Positions 15,347 through 24,400 of a stretch of DNA of 57,454 nucleotides are shown here, piece after piece (the stretch's first letter is position 1; every line of letters starts with the position of its first letter). Origin of the DNA: a virus; the IMG/VR virus record IMGVR_UViG_3300008459_000053, positions 1 to 57,454 of that record; one strand, 5' to 3'. Both the position numbers and the translations under genes were made by a program. The notes beneath the pieces were generated by a model. That model did not search any database and was not told where the DNA came from. It saw only the letters and a list, made by a program, of their open reading frames with translations.

Positions 15347-15826
15347 TTACGCGCGGCGGACGCGCGGCGCCGTGGTTGGATTGCGGAGCTCGAAGGTACC
15401 CGAGCTGACGACCTGGTTGGCCGACAGGTCGAAGTAGTAGAGCAGCGGGTTGGCCGAGTCAGCGCCGCCCTTGTCCACGAAGAGGATCGCGTGGCCCGTG
15501 GTGAACGTGGCATCGCCGCCGTTGCCCGGGCCCCAAATGGCGTTGGTGGTCAGCGCGAAGTTGAGGTCGCAACCCTCGAGGCCAGCCTCGCTGTTGTACG
15601 AGAGGGTGACCGGGATGGTCTTGCGGGCGTAGTTGATGACGCCGCCAACGCCGTCGACAAGCTCACCCGAGAGGTTCGAAACGAACTCGTCGGTGACGTC
15701 GAAGGGGTACGTGGCGTAGTCGCCGAGCAGAAGAAGCTTGACGGTGTCAGAGCCAGCGCCGCCCGACAGGTCGAGCTCGCCAGAGAGGACCTTCTCAAAA
15801 ACCTTGGGGTAGAACGAAGAGGCCAT
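15347..15826 (-). CDS. Small virion protein (decoration or fibre-associated)
   Basis: 159 residues, beta-rich, with alternating hydrophobic residues and many Gly, Thr and Val. The pattern (VKLLLLGDYATY, LSGELVDGVGGVINY, NPLLYYFDL) resembles small structural proteins common in phage virions. The 137-residue product of 18060-18473 has the same spacing of elements and is probably a distant paralogue. It is flanked by a terminator downstream. Its exact site in the particle is unknown. Confidence 0.75.
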   Translation of the reverse strand: MASSFYPKVFEKVLSGELDLSGGAGSDTVKLLLLGDYATYPFDVTDEFVSNLSGELVDGVGGVINYARKTIPVTLSYNSEAGLEGCDLNFALTTNAIWGPGNGGDATFTTGHAILFVDKGGADSANPLLYYFDLSANQVVSSGTFELRNPTTAPRVRRA

Positions 15827-15944
15827 GTGGAAACTCCTAGCAATGGGCCGCAGCCCGGTTGTGAATCAGGCTGCCCGCCTGCGGGGTTGTTGTCGACACG
15901 ATGCTAGAACAAGGCGTGTCGCGTATAGCTGTTGCGCCCAATAG
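15827..15944. other. Gap with hairpin-forming sequence
   Basis: 118 bases without a gene. CGACACG (15894-15900) pairs with CGTGTCG (15915-15921), and GCAGCC (15850-15855) with GGCTGC (15869-15874). These would fold in the leader of the 15347-15826 message and may be regulatory or processing sites. No T-run follows, so this is not a classical terminator, and no promoter was convincing. Confidence 0.35.
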
Positions 15945-17945
15945 TTAGGCAGCACCAAGTTCGAGTACCGAGTTGGTGTTAAAGGTCAGCCCACCACCGT
16001 AGCGGGCTGTTCCCGTGCCGGTGCCCGAGGCACCCGCGCGCAGCGTACCGTTAACGGTGACGTTGCCTGTGCCCGTGACTCGGCGCGGTGTCGCCACCGA
16101 GGTGACCAGTTCAAGCACGGCGCCCGTGGCGACGGAGATGGTGCCCGTGTTCGTGTTGTCGTGGCTCATCGCCTCAAGACGGAGGCTGCCCTGCTCCACC
16201 GTGGTGGGGCCTGTGTGACTCAGGACCCCGGACAGGGCCCAGTACCCGGTGCCATTCTTGACCAACCCCAGCGTCGCGCTATTCGTGCCAACTTCAGTAA
16301 CCGGGCCGGAAATGGTGTTGGCGTTGGTGTTCGTGCCAGCAAGCGTGAGGGTCATCCGAGCTGACGCAGTCGCCCCGCTGTTAGTGCGCTGAACGCCCCC
16401 AGTCAGGACGATGGCGTCAGTCCCAGACGACGCAAGAGTGTACACCCCCGCCGTCAAGACCGACGTTTGAGCGTTGTTCTCTGAGTCAATGATGACGTCT
16501 GTGTTTCTCGTCTCGCCTGCGCCGGCATAAGTGATTGAAGCCGTCAGAGAAAAGCCGGTGGCAAATGCAGCGCTGCCCAGCCAAAACTGCTGAGGCAAGT
16601 GATGAGTGACGAGCTTGCCGATCGGGTTTGACGAGTTTGAAAAGGCGATCGCCTGAAGCGAGCCGGCGAACCCTTGAATACTCCCGGGCCCTGACTCCGG
16701 AAAGGTGACTCCTGACCCTGCAAAGTTGCCCTGAATGACGATACCGCCAACCCCGGTAGGGCTGACTGGGAAGTTAAAGTCAGTTGACGTATCCCGGTAA
16801 AAGAACCGTGAGGTCGCGCTGGCAACGTTGAGCGCTGTCGGCTCATATCGGGCGTTCGCGGCAACCGCCAAGAGTCCAGAATTGATTGTGCAAGGCCCAG
16901 AAAGGCCTGATGAGTTACCAGTAAGGAACAGGCCGCGACTCTTTCCAAGAGTCGCCGAGGTCGTAATCCCACCAGTGCCGGACACGGTCCCAGACATCGA
17001 GACGGAGTTGCTTTGGATAGTTAGTGACCTGGCGTCACCAAGTGCAACCGAGCCGTTAAAAAACTGGCTGCCGCCCCCGCCAAAAAGCGTCACGTTTGTG
17101 TTGAAAGTCGTGCTTCCAGTAATCGTGAGCGCAGAACCTGTGTTGGTAAAAGTGAGCGGGCTTGCGCTTGTAAAGTCGACGGGGCCGTTGAAGGTGAACG
17201 ACCCTGAAGCAAGCGTGATCGTAGTGTTGCCTTTAAAGCTACACCCACCGCTAAAGGTGACCCCGGTGCTGCTCGCGTTGCTGATCGTCAACGTTCCGGA
17301 AACAGGCTCAAACGTGCATGGCTGAGTAAAGTTGACCGTCTTGAGGGAGGCAGCCGAGTTCTGAATCGTCGTGCTTCGCCTGAACCTAACCGGCGCGGAG
17401 ACGCTAGTTGTTGAGGTAGCGGTATCAAATATCAGGTTGGCCGTGGGTGCTATTGTCCCGTGGCCCATCTCAAGCGTGCCGCCGAAACCCTGAAACATGC
17501 CAAACGGACCATCTCGCACCACGATCAAAGCCAGCTGAGAGGCCACGCTCGGCGCATTGAGCACGACCCAGCCCAAGCCTATCTTGGTCATGGTGCGCCC
17601 TGCTCCGTTAAGGCGCGGGCTCCATCTGTGAGGTGTAGCCGAGACGACTGCGCCGGGCAGGTCAAACGTAAAGTCGTTTGCGACTACGATTGATTCACTG
17701 CCAGCTCCGATGATCCAAGGATGGCTAGACGTCGGGAAGTCGTCGATGCGAAGGTACACCGGCATCGTAGAGACGTCATTGCCGATCCCGGTGATTGAGC
17801 CTTGTGAGGTAATCTCTCGGCGGATGTACCCAAAGTCGCCAGTGCCAGGGGGCGAGAACCCGCCGACCCCACCGTCAACCTGAGACCAGTTAGCCGTTGA
17901 AGTCCAAACGCCACCGCTTGCGAGTCTCCAATACCGGGTTGCCAT
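15945..17945 (-). CDS. Large beta-repeat fibre protein with PATR-like repeats
   Basis: 666 residues, Ser/Thr/Gly/Asn-rich. The N-terminus has a WRL...W...VDGG...PPGTGDF motif. The body resembles autotransporter-associated beta-strand (PATR) repeats, with units such as GLVKNGTGYWALSGVLSHTG followed by TTVEQGSLRLEA. It ends YGGGLTFNTNSVLELGAA, nearly the same ending as the 856-residue protein at 18854-21424, so the two are paralogues. There is no signal peptide and no autotransporter barrel, so it should be a virion fibre built as a beta-helix, probably binding the host surface. ATG follows AGGAGGCCCC. Confidence 0.85.
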   Translation of the reverse strand: MATRYWRLASGGVWTSTANWSQVDGGVGGFSPPGTGDFGYIRREITSQGSITGIGNDVSTMPVYLRIDDFPTSSHPWIIGAGSESIVVANDFTFDLPGAVVSATPHRWSPRLNGAGRTMTKIGLGWVVLNAPSVASQLALIVVRDGPFGMFQGFGGTLEMGHGTIAPTANLIFDTATSTTSVSAPVRFRRSTTIQNSAASLKTVNFTQPCTFEPVSGTLTISNASSTGVTFSGGCSFKGNTTITLASGSFTFNGPVDFTSASPLTFTNTGSALTITGSTTFNTNVTLFGGGGSQFFNGSVALGDARSLTIQSNSVSMSGTVSGTGGITTSATLGKSRGLFLTGNSSGLSGPCTINSGLLAVAANARYEPTALNVASATSRFFYRDTSTDFNFPVSPTGVGGIVIQGNFAGSGVTFPESGPGSIQGFAGSLQAIAFSNSSNPIGKLVTHHLPQQFWLGSAAFATGFSLTASITYAGAGETRNTDVIIDSENNAQTSVLTAGVYTLASSGTDAIVLTGGVQRTNSGATASARMTLTLAGTNTNANTISGPVTEVGTNSATLGLVKNGTGYWALSGVLSHTGPTTVEQGSLRLEAMSHDNTNTGTISVATGAVLELVTSVATPRRVTGTGNVTVNGTLRAGASGTGTGTARYGGGLTFNTNSVLELGAA

Positions 17946-18059
17946 GGGGCCTCCTGCTACGAATTTGTTACGCGGGGTCGATGGATGGTGTGATCTTAGC
18001 CAAGATTAGGGTGCATGATCAGCGTAGAACCCGTCGATGTGTAGCAGTTGTGCTCAGTG

Positions 18060-18473
18060 TTACGCTGGGGTCGCAGAAGGCGCGGTGCTCGGCACGTTGA
18101 TCTGGTAGTCCTGCGCCACGGGGCTTTGCGTCGTAATAAACGCTAGGTGCATCATCAGTTTGCCAGACACCGTGTCGTAGATAACGGCGTTGTTGAACGA
18201 GAAGGTAGCACTAGTCCACAAAACTGCAGACGGCGTGAAGTAGGAGGCGGTGCTATTGGCAGTGGGCGTGATTGTAGTCGCCTCGCCGCCTGCCGTGTAG
18301 CCACCGCTTGCTGCAATCTGAAAGCCGCTCACGTCAGACCACGCGGTGTGCGACGCCGTGTAGCTGCCGCTGCTGTTGAGCAGGGCAATCTTGAACGAAC
18401 TAGTCGTGCTGTTGAGGTTGCCCAAGAACATCTGCTGCGCGGCAGAGGGGTACCACTTGGCCGTGATTGACAT
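18060..18473 (-). CDS. Small virion structural protein
   Basis: 137 residues, beta-rich. The pattern FKIALLNSSGSYTASHTAW, then SGGYTAGGEAT, then an aromatic strand (LWTSATFSFNNAVIYD), is shared by small phage virion proteins often encoded among tail-fibre genes. Related in layout to the 159-residue protein at 15347-15826. Function unproven. Confidence 0.8.
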   Translation of the reverse strand: MSITAKWYPSAAQQMFLGNLNSTTSSFKIALLNSSGSYTASHTAWSDVSGFQIAASGGYTAGGEATTITPTANSTASYFTPSAVLWTSATFSFNNAVIYDTVSGKLMMHLAFITTQSPVAQDYQINVPSTAPSATPA

Positions 18474-18497
18474 GTTGGCTCCTCGCGGTCTTCAGCG

Positions 18498-18842
18498 TCA
18501 GTTGAGAGGAGGGAATGGGTGCTGCGGTACCCCCATTGGGGAGGGGCTCTCAGGAGTCAGCGAAAGTTCAGGCGGGTTTTCGTGGTCGACGGCACCCGCG
18601 AACTCCGGCAGCGTCTTGAGGTAGGCGTAGCTCGCGGGGAACACGTCGTGAGCCACCGTACCCAAGATCGTGCCGTGCTCCTCGGTCCAGATGGGCTCCG
18701 CCCCCGCCATGCGGTCGTCAAAGCTGGAGTAGGTGATGACGTAGACGTAGGCGTCGCTCTTGTCGCACCTCGTCTGGAGGATGCGACTGTACGCCTCGGG
18801 GTAGTTGACGCCGTTCAGAGTAAAATTGCGAACAAGGGCCAT
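18498..18842 (-). CDS. Small protein of the fibre cluster
   Basis: 114 residues from the ATG at 18842. AAGGA lies a few bases upstream, and a TTG two codons earlier is less likely. N-terminal half is beta-like (LVRNFTLNGVNYPEAYSRI), while the last 30 residues are proline-rich and probably disordered. No family recognised. Small proteins in this position are often virion components or fibre chaperones. Confidence 0.72.
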   Translation of the reverse strand: MALVRNFTLNGVNYPEAYSRILQTRCDKSDAYVYVITYSSFDDRMAGAEPIWTEEHGTILGTVAHDVFPASYAYLKTLPEFAGAVDHENPPELSLTPESPSPMGVPQHPFPPLN

Positions 18843-18853
18843 GGTCAATCCTT

Positions 18854-21424
18854 TCAGGCAGCAGCGGCGCCACCGATGTAGAGAGAAGAGCCCGCGTTGA
18901 AAGTAAGATCGCCACCGTAGCGCATCTGGCCCTTCTGCGTGGTGTTGTTGCTCGTCTTGACTGTACCAGAGACGACCACGTTGCCCTCGCCCAGAACCTT
19001 GCCGCTAGAGCCGCCGGTGGCTGGGTAGGTGCTCGTCATACACTCAACCGTGCCATTGCTGGCCACGGTGATAGCACTGCTCAGGGACGCGTTGCTGTTC
19101 GTAGCCTCAACTCGGAGAGTGCCGTTGTTGACAGAGGTAGTGCCTGAATAACTCAAGGCACCCTGCAGAACCCACTTGCCTGCGCCGTCCTTGACAAGGG
19201 TGGTAGTCCCAGACTGGTCAAGCAGAGCAGACTCAATCGTGTTTGGGTTCGTGTTAGAGCCCTGCAGCGTGATCGTTTTAGTGCCTGTCCCCAAAAGCGC
19301 AGTAGCAAACGTAACATCGCCCGTGCCTGAGGCATCAAGCTTGGGACTACTGCCGTTGAGGCGCACACTGCGAGTGGTGCGTGCAGTGACGCCCGTGTAC
19401 TTGAGTGTACCCGAGACCTCTACGATGGGAGCCAGCGCGCCAGTGCCCCAAGTGGCATTCGATCCAGAGTTGGCGACACTACCAATCGTCAGCGTGCCCG
19501 CATTGACGGTGACCAACCCTGTGAAGGTGTTGGCATCTTCTGTGAGCTCAAGCTCACCATCACCGTTCTTGGTGATGCCAAAGGCACCCGAAATAACGCC
19601 GGCACCCTGCGGAGACAGGGTCAGCTTGCTACCGGCGTCAACGGTGAAGGCCGCAGTGCCTGCAAGCGTGATACCCAGCGTCTGCAAGATGTTATTGCCA
19701 ACCGACACGATGGGGTTGGTGGCGTGGATAGTGAAGTTGGTACCAGACTTGTTGTAGGTACCCCCAGCCGTCAACAAGATCTGGCCCGTACCAGATGTCG
19801 TCACGCCCGAGGAAGTCGCCGCACCCAACCCGGTGACGTGTTGCACCTCAAGCACGCCAGTGCTGACGGTAATGGACCCCGACAGGTTGTTGGTGCCAGC
19901 GAAGACAAGCGGCCCCGTCAGCGTCTTAGAGATCGACAGAATACCCTGATCCTGTTCCTGTACGATATTACCCTGAATAGTGGTCGTGGCAGGGTTCGTG
20001 CCGACGAATGACAAGGTGCTAGCGGCAGAAGAAGTACCCGCGGCACCATATCTGCGGATGGACGTTGCGGCCACGAACGTAGTCGGGGCTGTGCCGGTGT
20101 TCTGTACCTCAAAAGTGTGTCCTGTCGTGCTCTGTGACGAGTACAAGTACAGCGAGCCTTGCATCGTAGTAGGGCTACCGGGTGCCCAGCTCATGCGGCT
20201 GATGCGCGTCGCAGATGTAGTCGTGTAGTAGAAAGACCCCAAGACATCAGCTGCCGCCGGCAAATTGGAACCAAAGCTGAAAACTGGCGATGGTATGGTA
20301 TTATCTACAATGACGGCTACTGTGCCTGGGAACTGTGCGATATTCGACGATGCTCCCATGGAGACCGTGACGTTCATGTTGTTCTGCAAGCCCGCATAGG
20401 AGCCCGTCACAGTCAGGGGTCTGTTCTCCGTAAAAGCGGTTGCGCCATAGTATACAAGCGTACCCGAGGTGTTACCTGTGAAGTTGAATCCCGTAACATT
20501 AGGCAGCAAGTTGGTGCTGCCGGAGTTGTAAACTCCTGTGTAAAGGCCACCCTGCTCGATGTCAACTGTGCCGCTAAGGGTGCTGGACCTGCGGACAACA
20601 AAAGACCCGATACCCGACTTGATAAATCCGTTGGTGCCTGTTAGTCCGCCATTCGACTCAGTATAGCTCGCAAAAGCTAGGGTGCGCTTAGTTGCTCCAA
20701 GAATAATAACAGACTGAATACCGAAGCTCCCACCGCTTGAACCGAGATCGACTCGGTTGCTGCTGATAGTCAAATCTTGCGTCAAGTCTCCCAAAAACTG
20801 AGCATCAGTCGTGCTGGGAAAGATGTAGACGCCTTCCCCTGCCACAGTAATGTTGGCGTTGGCGAGTACTGCGGCGCCGCTTGGGATCAAAATCGACAAG
20901 CCAGTGCGCTCACCAAGAATCAGGCGGCCTGTGAATGAGTTCAACGTGGCCGTTGTTCTCAGTGCAATGTATGCTTTGAACGCATTTTCAGTTGGGTGAG
21001 CATTCTCAATGGTCCAGTTGCTAGTGCCTGACACGCGATTCGCCTGAAAACCCAGAGCCCCGGGCCCTGCAGCATCTGAGTTGTACAGGATGAACGTGCG
21101 GGGCGACCCGCCTAGGGCAAACTGCCCATTAGAGCCTACGTTGAACAACCGATTGTTGGTCGTAGTTTGCTCAAACGCAGTGGCCCCGTTGAAGGTGATG
21201 GCTGTACCTGCGGTAGTCGGGTTCCACGTGATGGCGCCCGCAGCACCTTCAATCAGCAGTCCACTAATGCTCAGAGCACCGGTCAGCGTGGCGTTCAACG
21301 AGTTGGAAACAAATTTTGCGATGTCACCCGTGCCGGGTGCGGTCGCAGGCTGTACACCGTCTACCAACCACGCGGTGTTGGTATTGAGCGTGGCAATCGT
21401 GGGAGCTTTGACGTAAATCGCCAT
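18854..21424 (-). CDS. Large beta-repeat fibre protein with PATR-like repeats (paralogue)
   Basis: 856 residues. The N-terminal PGTGD motif, internal PATR-like units (TLVKDGAGKWVLQGALSYSG then TTSVNNGTLRVEA) and the C-terminal YGGDLTFNAGSSLYIGG match the 666-residue protein, so both ends are conserved while the middle differs in length and sequence. Composition is Ser/Thr/Gly/Asn with almost no Cys, as in extended beta-solenoids. Probably a tail or head fibre used in host contact. Not a bacterial autotransporter: signal sequence and barrel are missing. Confidence 0.85.
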   Translation of the reverse strand: MAIYVKAPTIATLNTNTAWLVDGVQPATAPGTGDIAKFVSNSLNATLTGALSISGLLIEGAAGAITWNPTTAGTAITFNGATAFEQTTTNNRLFNVGSNGQFALGGSPRTFILYNSDAAGPGALGFQANRVSGTSNWTIENAHPTENAFKAYIALRTTATLNSFTGRLILGERTGLSILIPSGAAVLANANITVAGEGVYIFPSTTDAQFLGDLTQDLTISSNRVDLGSSGGSFGIQSVIILGATKRTLAFASYTESNGGLTGTNGFIKSGIGSFVVRRSSTLSGTVDIEQGGLYTGVYNSGSTNLLPNVTGFNFTGNTSGTLVYYGATAFTENRPLTVTGSYAGLQNNMNVTVSMGASSNIAQFPGTVAVIVDNTIPSPVFSFGSNLPAAADVLGSFYYTTTSATRISRMSWAPGSPTTMQGSLYLYSSQSTTGHTFEVQNTGTAPTTFVAATSIRRYGAAGTSSAASTLSFVGTNPATTTIQGNIVQEQDQGILSISKTLTGPLVFAGTNNLSGSITVSTGVLEVQHVTGLGAATSSGVTTSGTGQILLTAGGTYNKSGTNFTIHATNPIVSVGNNILQTLGITLAGTAAFTVDAGSKLTLSPQGAGVISGAFGITKNGDGELELTEDANTFTGLVTVNAGTLTIGSVANSGSNATWGTGALAPIVEVSGTLKYTGVTARTTRSVRLNGSSPKLDASGTGDVTFATALLGTGTKTITLQGSNTNPNTIESALLDQSGTTTLVKDGAGKWVLQGALSYSGTTSVNNGTLRVEATNSNASLSSAITVASNGTVECMTSTYPATGGSSGKVLGEGNVVVSGTVKTSNNTTQKGQMRYGGDLTFNAGSSLYIGGAAAA

Positions 21425-21434
21425 GGTGCGCCTC

Positions 21435-24400
21435 TCAGGTCAGGGTGACAGACACGATGGTCGGAGCCGTGCCCGATGAAGTGATGGATGTGGTGTACAG
21501 TCCGGCTTCGCTGATGACCGTCAGGTTAGCAAGCCCCGTGACCGCGCCCGTCACCTCAAACAGCTCGTAGGTACCATCGGTCGCGTAGAGCGAGGCGTCC
21601 AGATACAGCGTAGTCGCACCGCTAAAGGTCAGGTCGCCTTCGACAAACTGCTTGCCGATGGTGAGCGTGGTCGGGACAGGCGAGCCACCCGGCGCTGTGG
21701 GCGGGTAGATGACGCCGGGCGCGCCAGACTTCAAGCGCATGACGACGTGCGACTTGTGCGGCTTGTCCTGGACGACCTCGACGAAACAAAGCGGCAGCTG
21801 CGTCGCGTCGATGATGAGGTTTGACAGCTGCGCCGGGTTCGGGAAGCTGCCGTACTGAAACAGCACGTAGTTGCCGCCGATGGGGTAGATGCCGGGGTCG
21901 AGCACGACCGTGGTCGGACCAGTGATAGCCAGCGCCCCGTCGACGTACTGCGTGCCCTCGTAGCTGTCGCCCGTCAGCGACCACGACCACGACCCGCCAG
22001 CCAGTGTCAGGTCAGGCCCGTTCCAAGAAACTTGGATGGGATGACGCGGAATGGCGTCCTCGCTGGTTCCGCTGCCGTCAACCGCCGTGGGCGTGAAGGC
22101 GAGGCTCACTGCGGCGTTCGTCGCAGTGCCGATTGCGTTCGTCGCAGTGACTGTGACGATCTTGTCCGTGGTAAGAACGGCGATCGCGTCTTCGCTAGTA
22201 CCCAACGCATTCGTAGCCACTAGGGCGTAAGCGATGAGGACAGGCGCGTCGGCCACTGTGCCAAGCGCGTGCACAGCGCTCGGCGTGTGGGCCGAGGCCA
22301 CGGCGGCGTCAGCCACTGTTCCCACCGCATCTGAGGCTGCCGGTGTCACCGAGTCGGTGACGGCGACCAGTACCGCCTCGCTCGTGCCGAGGGCGTTCGT
22401 CGCGCCCGGCGTCACCACCTTGGTGGCGGCGACAATGGCGTCGGCCACCGTGCCAAGGGCGTCGGTGGCCGCAGGTACGTACACCATGACCACCTGTGCC
22501 GCAGCCACAGTACCGAGAGCGTTGTTCGTCGCCGGCGTGACAACGCTGCCAATAGCTACAACCACGTCCTCGCTAGTACCAAGCGCTGCGCTTGTCCCAG
22601 GAGCGACGCTCAGGAAGGTCTCGGGGATGGCGGCAGTTCCAACGGCGTCCGCGACGCCCGGAATAAAGCTGGCGCTCACAGCAACGATAGCGTTCTCGCT
22701 GGTGCCGAGCGCGTCAGACGCAGGCGGAGTAACTGCGCTGCTGACCGCGATAAGCGCAGGCTCGCTGGTGCCAAGCGCGTCACTCGTGCCGGGAGCAACG
22801 CTCGTGTAGACCGCAGGGGTGACCACAGTTCCAACGGCGTCCGATGCATCCGGAGTGGAGCTATCGCTAACAGCGACGAGCGCGTTTGTGCTGGTACCGA
22901 GTGCTGCGAAAGCCGTCGGGGTGAAGCGATCACTGACAATGACGACGACCGCAGTGGCCTCCGTACCCACGGCGTCACTGACACTAGGTACCAAGGCCAC
23001 GCTCGTAGCAGGCACTGCGTCAGCCACGGTGCCGAGAGCGTTCGAGGTGCTCGGGGCAACGCTCAGGGCGACGAGGGCGCTGGCCGAGGTTCCGGCCGCG
23101 TCCTGCGCCGTGGGCTCGACGCTCACCACAACGAAGGCGCTTGCCGACGTACCGTCTGCATCAGAGGAGCTTGGGACAGTGGCTACCGCAACCAGTGCGT
23201 TGGCCGCCGTCCCAACAGCGTCGACCGCGTCGAGGGTCACCACGTCAGAGACATAGACGAGGCGCTGGAGGAGGTGCAGCACAACTTGCGTGTTCGCAGT
23301 GTCGTCCGTCAGGGCTGCGGCGAACAGGTTCGGCACGGCGGACGTGTCGATCGTGACGTACGTGTCGAGGCTGGCTTGGCCGCCAGAGAAAGACCCGTAG
23401 TCGAAGAGGACGTAGCTGCCGGGGGTCGCGAACGCCGTAGCGTTGAGTACGATCCGCGTCGGGCCTACGAAGACCAGCGCCCCCTCAACCGTCTGGGTGA
23501 CGTTGACGAAGGTGCCTTCCTCGCCCGAGGCCCCAACGGCGTCAACGGCGACAGGTGTGAACGCTGTGCTGATGCCAACGCCGGGGGTGGCTTCCGTACC
23601 AAGCGCGTCGGAGACACTCGGAATAAACGAGACCACCGCCACGGACGTCGAAGAGGTCCCGAGGGCATCGGCGACTTCAGGCACGACGAAGTCGGAAACG
23701 TGGACGGTCGGAGTCGAGGACGTTCCGAGGGCGGGCTCACTGGAAGGCGTAACCCAGTCGCCGATGATGACCACCGGGTAGGTCGCGGTACCCTTGGCAT
23801 CCATCGTGCTCGGGGTGTAAATCTTGGAGATCGAGATATTCGCTGCGGCCGAGGTGCCAATAGCGTCAAAGATCTCGGGGGTAACCCTGTCGGAAACGTG
23901 AGCTGTAACCTCTGAGGCCGTTCCGACGGCGTTCGAGGCTTCAGGAGTGAAGCTGTCAGAGACCACCACGAGGGCATCCTCAAACATACCCTCTGCGTCG
24001 GTAGCTCCGGGGGTGACTCGCACCGAGACAGAAACCGTCGTGTCAGAAACGGTGCCGACTGCGTCGGAGGTCTCGGGGGTCGCGTAGTCGGAGATCGAGA
24101 TTACGGCGTCGACAGACGTACCGACGGCTGCGGTAGTCGAGGGCGAGAACGCATCGTCGACCATCGGGATGGCCGGCTCAGAAGTACCGAGTGCGTCAGA
24201 AGCGGAGACCGTAAAGGTCTTCGAGGTGACTGAGGTTGCATCCTCCGACGTACCGATCGCGTCAAAAACGGTGGGCGTGAAGACCTCAGAGATCGAAACC
24301 TGTGCGTCAGAGCTCGTTCCAACGCCGTCGTGGGTGCCGGCCGGCGTGAAGCTATCCGACACGACGACCGAGGTCTCAGAAGCAGTCCCAAGGGCATCCT

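Noticed and set aside
17946-18059. Possible tRNA or small RNA gene in the 114-base gap
   Set aside because: No cloverleaf or strong stem could be drawn and no terminator follows.
18060-21424. Bacterial autotransporter genes, suggesting host DNA
   Set aside because: No signal peptides or barrel domains. Genes sit in one run with phage virion genes and have phage-like packing.
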